A stretch of 39,378 bases of DNA from NCBI RefSeq assembly GCF_000003815.2, contig NC_049992.1, positions 20,535,955 through 20,575,332 on the forward strand. The letters run 5' to 3'. The position numbers and the translations under genes are program-made. The notes beneath the pieces are model-generated. The model was not told where the DNA came from. It did no database searches and worked only from the letters and a program-made list of their open reading frames with translations. Within the stretch, counting starts at the first letter, position 1; each line of letters opens with the position of its first letter. The DNA is from Branchiostoma floridae. Lineage: Eukaryota; Chordata; Leptocardii; Amphioxiformes; Branchiostomatidae. This document shows positions 31,340 to 39,378 of this stretch, one piece after another.

Positions 31340-32700
31340 TCGTTGTCTCTCTGACCAATCAGACTGCACATCAGTCAGTTTAAAAATAAAGCGGAGATAG
31401 TCAGCGTTGTCCGTGAGGACCGCAATCGTTTTGTACCTCAAACTTTGAGTTTTGAAACGTTGAACTCGGGATATGGATTTGTACACACGTGTGTGAACTT
31501 CTGTAGTAGGGTGATGTTGAGGCGGTGACCAAATTTAAGTGGCAGTCGACGGACGGGACGGCGATCGAGGGACTGAAATAGCCAGCCCTGTTTTGTAGTT
31601 CGGCGTCCTGGAGCTATTTTACATCACTGTCCTGCGGATCTCACGGCGAGGTATGTTTTATACAATGATTGTTTCCAAACAATACCCGCTTTGAATTCGT
31701 CTTTGTGACCACATTCCTTGTTGGCTAGTAGTTAGTAGCGTTTTTGGTATGCTTGGGCTGAACAGAAACTTATCAGAAAACGACATAACGGAGCCATACA
31801 AAACACAAGTCACAAGCATGATACTTGCTGAGTAACTGTGGACTTATTTGGGAAAGATTTGAATCATCATCAAAACAGTACTTGTATACACATATGTTTG
31901 TCTCAAGCCTGGTATTTATTCGCATAGGAACATTCTGTTCCAACGGTGTTTACGTGTTTGTTTATATGCGACGTCTCGTACACAATGCAAAGTCCGGCCG
32001 GGGAAGCAGATCACACCTTGTCACTAATTATATGCAACGCTAGACTGTTTCCGCCGCGCCCTCCCGGGGGACTTTTTTGGTATGATAATGCGGAATGTAA
32101 CGGTGATAATGGCGATACCACAATCAGATGCATTTGTTCCTGTTGTATAACAAGCCAATCACCATTTCTTTTCATATACATCCTAATTACTTTGACGGAC
32201 GCATCCATCAAACATGGATGCTTTAGCTATCTCAAAATTTGATGGGATTATTCTTTCTCTTTTTCAGACGGCGGGTCGACATTCTCTGGCCGTGTCAACA
32301 GCTGGGAGAACACTGGACTACAGGAAGGGCACAGAAGGAATTGAGCTGGGAGGGATCAGGGCGTAACTAGCCTGAAAAGAAGCGAAGCACTGTCACTAGT
32401 AGAAAGGAGACTTTGTGCTGTTGCGAGAAGCTGTACATACTGATACTATAAGTCATGTTAGTTGTACTTTACAAGCTGGATTCACTATCTGTATCCTGTA
32501 GCCGGATGTGGAAATTCCTTAGAGTTGGACATCGCAAAGACTTTGATTTGTAATAGAAACAGATATTCGTAGAAGCAAGATTAGCCACAGACTCCCATGT
32601 CAGCGTTACATAAAAGTCAAATTGCATTCACGTTTGATCCTATATTCTATTTGGAAGTATAAGAAGTCATGTGATATTGGCGGTTAAAGGATTCAACTTT
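31340..32700 (+). ncRNA. Candidate spliced transcript divergent from EHHADH; coding capacity doubtful
   Basis: CTGACCAATCAG (CCAAT box, 31351) and an A+T-rich TTTAAAAATAAAG (about 31379) precede a G+C-richer block. That block ends in a good donor, CGGCGAG|GTATGT (31650), and TTCTTTCTCTTTTTCAG ends at 32267, a strong acceptor. The joined frame reads through the junction (HGE|TAGRHSLAVSTAGRTL...) to a stop at 32366, but has no ATG after the last upstream stop. It may be a non-coding RNA or 5'UTR exons of a gene to the right. Confidence 0.3.
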
Positions 32701-32984
32701 CCCTTAACATAATTAGATAACAGGGACTCTCTGTACATACCTGGTATAACCCATTCTTGTTGCAATATTGTATCTGTATACATATCATGTGGCAGACAGG
32801 ATTCGGCCTCGATGACATTACGTCGTTTAGTTCTTCTCAGGACTGGTTTAGAATAAGATTATTCTGTGCATTCTTTTCTATTTCAAATCGTGTTAGCCTT
32901 TTATAAGAAAGTAATTGGGCACACATGATATTGTGATTTGTCAAATGTGCGGAAAATTCATTAAAGTGACTTTGTATCTGCAGA
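32700..32984. other. Stretch without a supported gene
   Basis: Nothing is recognised. ATTAAA occurs at about 32956 on the plus strand. Confidence 0.45.
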
Positions 32985-33250
32985 AAATCCCGTTTTGGAT
33001 TCTTTATGATCTGATCATACGAAGAAATCCCTAAAAAACGACTTCGCATCCGCGGCAAATGCCGCATTGGGATTTCTTAGGATCCGACCATGCCAAATAT
33101 ACGAGGAAAATCCTATAAAAACGACTTCGCATCCGCGGCAAAGGCCGTTTTGGGACCCGTTCATTCCAGGTATTCGAAGAAATCCTTTGAAAAACGACTT
33201 CGCATCCGAGGGAAATACCGTTTGGGGATTCTTTGCGATCCGATCATTCC
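32985..33250. repeat. Tandem repeat of ~73-83 bp
   Basis: Three clear units share ACTTCGCATCCGCGGCAAA, starting at 33041, 33124 and 33197, with CGTTTTGGGATTC-like and GATCCGATCATTCCAGG segments between. A partial unit precedes them. The array abuts the copied EHHADH leader. Confidence 0.8.
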
Positions 33251-33251
33251 A

Positions 33252-33535
33252 GGTTCAAAAGTCACAAACATGTCACCACCAATACAAGAGTTTGAGGAAG
33301 ACGTGTTTTATAAAGCCAATCTGCATTACCGCCACCTTTTGATAGATGGCGTACTTTGTCATGTCTGCAAGGTTAAAATGTCACCCCCAATGCAAGAGTT
33401 TGAGTAAAACCTGTTTATAACATTTACACGTTACTTAAAGACATCGGGAATTCTAGATAGCCAATATGCATTACCACCAGTTTTCCATAGATGGCGTACT
33501 TTGTCATGTCTGCGAGGTTCAAAGGTCACAAACAT
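33252..33535 (-). repeat. Upstream partial copies of the EHHADH promoter and exon 1
   Basis: Three copies of the block found at 30388-30311 lie here on the same strand. One (33316-33252) has TATAAAA and the leader, but joins other DNA before the ATG. The next (about 33420-33320) has TATAAA, the leader, an ATG at 33362 and codons MTKYAIYQKVAVMQI. The furthest (about 33535-33440) has part of the leader and an ATG at 33507 followed by MTKYAIYGKLVVMHI. The real gene reads [15 protein letters not shown]. None continues into a full exon 1 with its donor. Confidence 0.75.
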
Positions 33536-33559
33536 ATGAACCATTTTATTCTTAACAAC

Positions 33560-33819
33560 GTTTGAGCCAGGTGTGAACTTGAGTCACGTTTGCGGCACGG
33601 CGGGGTTCGAAAGATACTGATAAATTTCAGAGATAAAGAACGCAAACATAACGAATTTTCTTACTTTTTTGTGTATTTTGTCGCCTTCTGAGTCATACTT
33701 TTACGTATAACGCAATTTCTAAATAAAAAAAAATTGGAGGAAATAACAAAACAGTGACGCAGTCATCGAACCCCGCAGTGACGCCAGCTTGACACAAGTG
33801 CCGTGAGAGTGCACCTTTA
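33560..33819. mobile_element. MITE family A, third copy
   Basis: The right end GCCGTGAGAGTGCACCTTTA and left end CCAGGTGTGAACTTGAGTCA are inverted. Interior AGTCATACTTTTACGTATAA and CAGAGATAAAGAACG are the reverse of the 8915 copy, so it lies in the opposite orientation. Confidence 0.7.
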
Positions 33820-33824
33820 GGAGA

Positions 33825-34770
33825 ATTGCCACCCCCTCCCTCACCCTCTGACAAGTTTTCCTAATATTCTAAGAAGCACTATTTTGCTTAGTGGCTAGCG
33901 ACTATCAGTTCAATTCGAGTAATTTTGAGTCGAATTTCGTCCATATGTGTTTGTTTTTAAACGATAGTACTGGTAAATTGTGTGCTCGGTCGACTATTAA
34001 AGAGGAAGTGTCTGTCCTTTTTGTCACGATTGATATGTTATCAACTCCTATAATGTTAACGTGCAATGTATCAATTGATGCAAAATCGCCACTAAAAACG
34101 TACAGAAACCTGTTATATAACTACCTATACTGTTTTCATGCAATATTGTAACTATTACACAGTTGACGCCGACGTGTTAAAAACAAAGAGGCTTGTAATG
34201 CTGATATAGTCTAAATCCTTACCTGCAGTAACGCAGTGCAAAATACCTTTTGGACTTTGTCAAGATTCTAAAGTACGCCAAACTACGACCTTGACCAAAC
34301 TTTGAGTCAACGTTCGACAGATCGGTGACCTGTCACTCGCGCAATATACAAATATATGTGGCATGACCAGCTTGTTTACACCATGTAAAATTGTGAAAAC
34401 ATCGGTCGGGCGACGAGTCTTCGAGCTTTAAAAGACATTTTCTGTTGTCATATTTTTGGCATATAGTTTTCTCGACCAACGCGTGATTTTTAGGGATCGT
34501 TGGTGATTCTTTGGAGTCAACCTATGCTTATTCTTAAACTTATTCTTAACAACTTGTCACCGACGATCTTGTAGGTCACTATCAGGTCACATGTAAATGT
34601 TTCTTATCTCGATAAGGTACTGGTTGATATTCGATTGTTATTCAGGCATACATCCGACAATTAAAGATCGATTTTTCTGCAATAACGTATTAGACTGCTG
34701 GGGGGCAACTTTGATTCAAAGAGCTGTCTCCAAAACTCTAACACGGGGGTGTCTAAGACTCTCTTTCCAA
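33825..34770. other. Stretch without a supported gene
   Basis: A plus-strand frame at 33891-34151 is unrecognised. No repeat structure was noted. Confidence 0.4.
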
Positions 34771-34774
34771 TAGC

Positions 34775-35005
34775 AGGTGAACGCGCTGCACTCTCACTGC
34801 GACCTAGATGGGATATGTGTAACATTTGCTTTCACACAGGGTACATCATACAAATTGTTAAAGTGTGACTAAGAAGACTAAAAAACACAGAAAGTGTAAA
34901 AAGAAAGATTCGATTCTTTTATTTTTACTTTATTTTGATTCATTTCGTTGAGCGATGCGTCAAATTTGAGGTCGCAGGGAGAGCGCGGTGAGAGCGCCGT
35001 TCTAG
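34775..35005. mobile_element. MITE related to family A, diverged copy
   Basis: The ends contain CTGCACTCTCACTGCGACCT and, inverted, AGGTCGCAGGGAGAGCGCGG. Interior AGTGTGACTAAGAAGACTAA and ATTTCGTTGAGCGATGCG are recognisably like family A. Confidence 0.55.
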
Positions 35006-35009
35006 AGGA

Positions 35010-35370
35010 AATGGGGGTATAAGCATTCATGAGAATTTTACAGAATCCATAAGAGTAACTTACGTTTTATACGTAATACATACGCGTTTTACAGAACCCA
35101 TACGCCATTCTCTCTATTTCTGAGCAAATGCGTATTCTCTTCATTCAGTATTTGTAATCTTCTTCTTGCGTCTTTTGTCAAATAGTCGAGAAACATTCTT
35201 CTGATTTTATATGAGATGTCTAAATGCACTGATTAGTACAGTAAGAAACCATATCGCTGTTAATTAAACATCACAACATCGTCAAATATCAATACATATA
35301 AATAAAAACGTTTTCGTTTATCAATTATACTTTCTCATTTATAATCATAACGTCTAGATGACCAAAATGG
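35010..35370. other. AT-rich stretch, nothing identified
   Basis: Short direct repetition of ACAGAA(T/C)CCATA and TACG words near 35039-35103; no gene. Confidence 0.45.
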
Positions 35371-35371
35371 A

Positions 35372-35561
35372 TTAGCCTGGGTACCATCCGGGTAGTAGTT
35401 CTCTCATATGTTCGCTTCTGATACACGTCTGGAGACCTGCACATTCAAACATTTCGGTGAGAAAAGCAGAGAAGCGACTGTATATAGTGTATGATAAAAG
35501 TCAGAGCGAGAATTCAAATTAACGCAGAAGCGAGCTACTTTCCATATGGTACCCAGGCTAA
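35372..35561. mobile_element. Small MITE with TTAGCCTGGGTACCAT ends
   Basis: Perfect 16 bp inverted ends at 35372-35387 and 35546-35561 bound 190 bp. The ends resemble those of the element at 11312. Confidence 0.75.
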
Positions 35562-35568
35562 AGGGTCT

Positions 35569-35770
35569 ACGAAAAGTAACGAAAGGGAGCGAAAACGAAA
35601 GTACAAAAAGTGCGAAAATGAACGAAAAGGAAAGTATCGAAAGTGCGAAAAGAAACAAAAAGGAACGTTAGTTCCTTTTCGATTTTTTCCGCACTTTCGG
35701 TAATTTCCTTTTCGTCCCCTTTCGTTACTTTCGTTTCTTTTCGTTCCTTTTCGCTCCTTTGCGTTCCTTT
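35569..35770. repeat. Purine/pyrimidine foldback of GAAAAG-type repeats
   Basis: A left arm of about 95 bases made of CGAAAAGGAA-like units meets a right arm of TTCCTTTTCG-like units. The turn is AAAAGGAAC GTTA GTTCCTTTT at about 35656-35677. Lysine-rich and serine/phenylalanine-rich frames here are low-complexity artefacts. Confidence 0.85.
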
Positions 35771-35979
35771 ATGCATCTTCGGTACACCGAGGCTAAATAC
35801 GGGATATTTAAATGACGGCATCAATATTGGGTTATTATGGTGGCAAGTTCTTTCTTTTTTGTTACTGGATAGGTAGGGCAACAGGAAACAAAACATTATT
35901 TTCATAGGCCGGTCAATATCCTGTACAGGAATTCCGGTATACGTAGGGCTCCAGTCAGGACAGTCGTATCACGTTAGTA

Positions 35980-36903
35980 CGAGGGTGAGTCAGAAAGTAA
36001 TGCAAGTGGTTTCATAACAGAGTCGTTCTTTGATCGAATGAGTTGAAATTTGGCACAAAGCTTAAAACATATCTCCTCTTGAGATTGAAATATCTAAATT
36101 TGTTGCTCATTATTTTATGAGTGACTGAGCTGCTTTCAAGGTGACCACACCCTTGGTATCCCGTCAGAAGAAAAGTGAGGTCAAATTAACGTGCAATTAA
36201 GAATTTCCCTAAACCAGGTTTTGCTATAGTAGGAGACTAAGCCTGCACATGTAATAAGCTGCATTGCTCTATAAGCCACATGCTTAATTTCAACTCTGAA
36301 ATCCGAACAGTTTTTCTTTTTTCGTTGCTGGTGTAGAGTGAGGTATACGCGGTCTTCAGGGTCATGAGATTTGTGGTTTTATGATCTAAACTTTCTGTAG
36401 CCTTCTCTTCCATTAACAAAGAGAAATGAAACTTAGCACACGTTTTGTCCTTTAAACAGTTAATAACTGTGTAAAGTTTAGATTCATTTGGTTAATGGAA
36501 AAGTAGTCTTTTAACCAACAACTCACGAATTCGTGTATAAATTCAACAGCTCTATAACACAACATACTGCATCCTAGCAGCTGTAAATAAGGAATAATTA
36601 CGAGTTTAGAGATGAAAATTGGCACGCAACCTATAGGGACATTTGGTATCATACATGTATAATTTCAACCTCCTACAGTGATTTTTAGTGGGTCAGATTT
36701 AGAGCAATTGATAGTCTGACAAGCTACCAAGGGTGTGTTCATCTTAAAATCAACTCAGTCGCTCATCAAATAATAAAGACCAAACTTAAAACATTCAATC
36801 TCAAGAGGACATATACCTCTACTTTTGTGCCACATTTCAACTCAATTGATTAAAAAACGAGTCTATTATGAAACCACTTGCATTACTTTCTGACTCACCC
36901 TCG
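35980..36903. mobile_element. Mariner-like non-autonomous element, 924 bp
   Basis: TA at 35978-35979 and 36904-36905 flank terminal repeats beginning CGAGGGTGAGTCAGAAAGTA. About 36 bp are identical, and similarity continues to roughly 150-190 bp (CAATCTCAAGAGGA, TTTGTGCCA, AACTCA). The TA duplication and end sequence fit Tc1/mariner. No transposase frame survives. Confidence 0.8.
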
Positions 36904-36909
36904 TAGAAG

Positions 36910-37390
36910 TCAGATTGTGGGTCCCGCCACCTTCGATGCGAAATTCCAGTCCGTTTTCCTTAATAGTCTGAATTGGTGACCAATGTCTAATGAATACTGA
37001 GAAAGCTTGCGGCAGAGGTGTGCCCCTATATAGCAGATTTGGTATACATGTTCTCGTTAAGTCTAATTGTTTTCATGCACATACGCAGAGTAAGCATTTT
37101 GTTCTTTAGCCAACACCACAAAAATTCAATGTTTGACACAGATTTCTATTTACAAAGATTACTTAGGGAAAATGTTGTGTCTATGTATTGTTTAAAAGAA
37201 TGTTATCTTTTGAGACCTTATCTCTTTTATTTATGTTATATACGCCCTGGATGTCAAATCCGGGTTAGTAGTCTGATGCAAACATGTTCCTTGCCCATGT
37301 TTTTGCACCGCAAAAAAAAATACGAAAGGAAAGAATATGCCAACTAGTTAAATTGTTGAAGACAGATAGAGCTATTATATATACTGTTAA
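36910..37390. other. Stretch without a supported gene
   Basis: A 109-codon plus-strand frame at 37018-37347 (MCPYIADLVYMF...) is unrecognised. Confidence 0.35.
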
Positions 37391-37394
37391 TGCA

Positions 37395-37600
37395 TGTAAG
37401 TTGGCGGGAAAAAAATAATAAAAAAGTTGGCGGGGATATAATTTCCAGGTAACGGTAGTTTTAAGTTCGCGGTAGCACCATGCACTGTAGTCTCTTACTG
37501 CCATAGAAAAATGTTTGCGGTGGCTTTAATTTCGCGGTGAAGCGGCCACCGCGAAAGCCGCGAACATTTAACCACCGCGAAAGTTTCTGCATTTACATTA
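37395..37600. mobile_element. MITE-like element with CGCGGTGG motifs
   Basis: GTTGGCGGG and GTTCGCGGT on the left face CACCGCGAA, CCGCGAAC and CACCGCGAAAG on the right. A core hairpin TTCGCGGTG / CACCGCGAA sits at 37531-37555. Exact ends were not resolved. Confidence 0.5.
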
Positions 37601-37604
37601 GTTT

Positions 37605-39378
37605 TATTTTGACACCGGTAAGGACATCCCCACTTTCAGTCAAAGCCGTACTTAGGACAACCTCCGCGTATGGTGTTAAACCTAGTAGTTTGGGAACACT
37701 TTTGGCATTTATTTTTTCACATTACAAAAACAAGTCCGGATCCGGTCCAGACTTAAGCAATCTTCATCTCCTTCTTATTTAACTCTTCCTAATTAATTTG
37801 TTAGCAAATGTGCAAAGTGCATTACATAGACTCTCAGGCAGCGTTGCTGATATTTTAGAGTCAGTTTAGTAAGTAGGGACAGACAAATACACAGAAATGG
37901 TGATACAACATAAGACATGATTAGCATTATCAATAAATGCACAACATATTTAACAAGTCTTCTTCTTTAATACGTATGAGAAGTAATTACCCTTGTAGCC
38001 TTCTTGGTCGTTCTCCCTCCAGCGTGTCCGAAAATATTTTAGGTTTATTTGTTTTAAGCATGCCATCTTAAGCTGTGTCACAAAGCTGTGATACTCTTCC
38101 TCAAACTCCTCTGTAGATCTCATTCTCTTGCAGGGAAGAAAGGATATCCCCCTAGCTTTAAGAAAAACCGAGTTTCAGATTCTTCCACCAATCTAGTTTG
38201 CATTATTTTTCGGGAGAACATTTTTGTTTACTTTAAAATGAGGCAGAAAGTTGATACTCCATTAATTTTTACAAACCACATATAGTTGGGACGCAACACC
38301 GACTGATATGGTGAAAAAGAGGTTTAATTAATCCAATAACCTGCCAGGCAATGTTTGTAAGCGAATACAGCATATTTCCACCGTGTCCAATCCCATACAA
38401 AACTGAACTGTATCAAAGGTGAATATTGAGTTTAAAAAGTCAATCCCATGCACGAATGGACTATTTCAGAGACACTTCCACTTAAAATGGGCCAGTTTTA
38501 AACACCCAGTCCACACACACAAAAAATACTTCATCATGGCTAAAAATTTGAATGTTAAAAGATTCACTAAACGAGATATATCATGGACATCGATATCGCT
38601 GTACGTATTTCTTAAGTCACTATAATGTGGCCTTGGGTGTCTAACCTTCCACGATGTACAGTAACTATTAACTAGACGCGTACTGATGTGTGCGATTTCT
38701 TACAAACATGTAGTCAATGTTTTATGACTTGCAATTCAGCCTCTATTCGGCTCACATAACAACCAAACGATTTGCCAAATGTTAACATGTAGAACAAAGG
38801 AACACGGAGCGCAAACATGAACAACAATGGCGGGTTTTACAGGTCCTCCGCTAGCTTAGTAACTGGGCTGTCAGATATTACGAGGCAGGACACTATCGTA
38901 CAGCTAGGGTAAGGTACTGGTACAGGAAATTCAGGTCCAGGTACGTGAGTGAGAGTGAGTACGTTCCAGGTCAAGAGGAAAACTTGAATGGTCCACTTTG
39001 CTACAAATGATTCTGTTTGGTCGAGTATCCGACGTCCATTGACAATTTAAATACTATCCGAGTCATGTAAACAATAGTAACTGCCTCTGTTTTGGACCAA
39101 ATTTTACTGTAGAGGCCTAGTAAAATTGACCATCCACTCTCCCCAACTTCGCTCTTGTTCTTTTCTTGGATCCGTAAGACTCAAAACACGTGAACGCCTG
39201 CCAGTATAATCTATTCATTTTTGAATCGGTCTAACATCCTGTCCACTTTTTTTTTCCTGTCCGCTGATTTTTTTCCCGGTCCAACTAGAAAACCTGGTTT
39301 TGTACCGGTACACCGTTACCGGTATCCACCCCTAGGTACAGCAATGAGACAAGCGTTGATGGGGTAAGCTGTCTACCA
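37605..39378. other. Right-hand stretch without a supported gene
   Basis: Short unrecognised frames only. Between about 38900 and 39340, GGTACTGGTACAGG, GGTCCAGGTACG and (inverted) CCGGTCCAACT, TGTACCGGTACACCG suggest a decayed repeat with GGTCC/GGTACC words. Confidence 0.4.

Noticed and set aside
35491-35905. Lysine-rich or serine/phenylalanine-rich ORFs
   Set aside because: They come from the GAAAAG foldback repeat on either strand.

Overview
This window is nuclear DNA of an invertebrate chordate, most likely a lancelet (Branchiostoma, amphioxus). The organism is an inference. It rests on GT-AG introns, assembly gaps, TTAGGG-type telomeric motifs, very dense small inverted-repeat transposons, 5S- and tRNA-derived SINEs, and minisatellites built from exon/intron junctions, a habit I recall being described for amphioxus. 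The DNA is AT-rich and gene-poor, and most open frames in it are chance.

The one gene I recognise lies on the minus strand at 30313-22783. It is the 5' half of a peroxisomal L-bifunctional enzyme (EHHADH-like). Seven exons with consistent splice phases give about 422 residues: the whole enoyl-CoA hydratase/isomerase (crotonase) half, the linker, and the first part of the NAD-binding hydroxyacyl-CoA dehydrogenase domain. The exons for the rest of the dehydrogenase, including its catalytic histidine, are not visible anywhere to the left. The first hydratase glutamate is replaced by alanine. Three of the seven exons (1, 5 and 6) have 5' parts copied in tandem immediately or further upstream, together with splice acceptors or, for exon 1, a TATA box.

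Layout: 1-240 TA microsatellite; 240-6439 mostly unremarkable, with two assembly gaps and a few unproven exon candidates; 6440-7455 array of about 200 bp units carrying inverted telomeric motifs; 8400-9560 candidate terminal exon beside a 50 bp minisatellite with donor-like sites, split by a MITE; 9599-10058 pogo-like MITE; 10060-15620 small repeats, a tRNA-SINE, a foldback element and a possible three-exon small gene on the minus strand; 15873-16136 5S-headed SINE; 16400-20210 a 222 bp satellite with three-monomer higher-order structure; 20710-22100 repeat debris, a perfect hairpin and a dense cluster of TCACAT hexamers; 22783-30313 the EHHADH-like gene, with a piggyBac-like MITE, a tRNA-headed SINE, CA microsatellites and copies of a dispersed repeat in its introns; 30400-33540 duplicated promoter/exon 1 pieces, tandem repeats, a strong hairpin and a possible divergent spliced transcript; 33550-39378 MITEs (one mariner-like of 924 bp), a purine/pyrimidine foldback and unassigned DNA.

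There is no operon or multi-gene system here. The coherent story is one peroxisomal beta-oxidation gene, apparently altered at its hydratase active site, whose exon boundaries have repeatedly been turned into tandem repeats, set among unusual satellite arrays.
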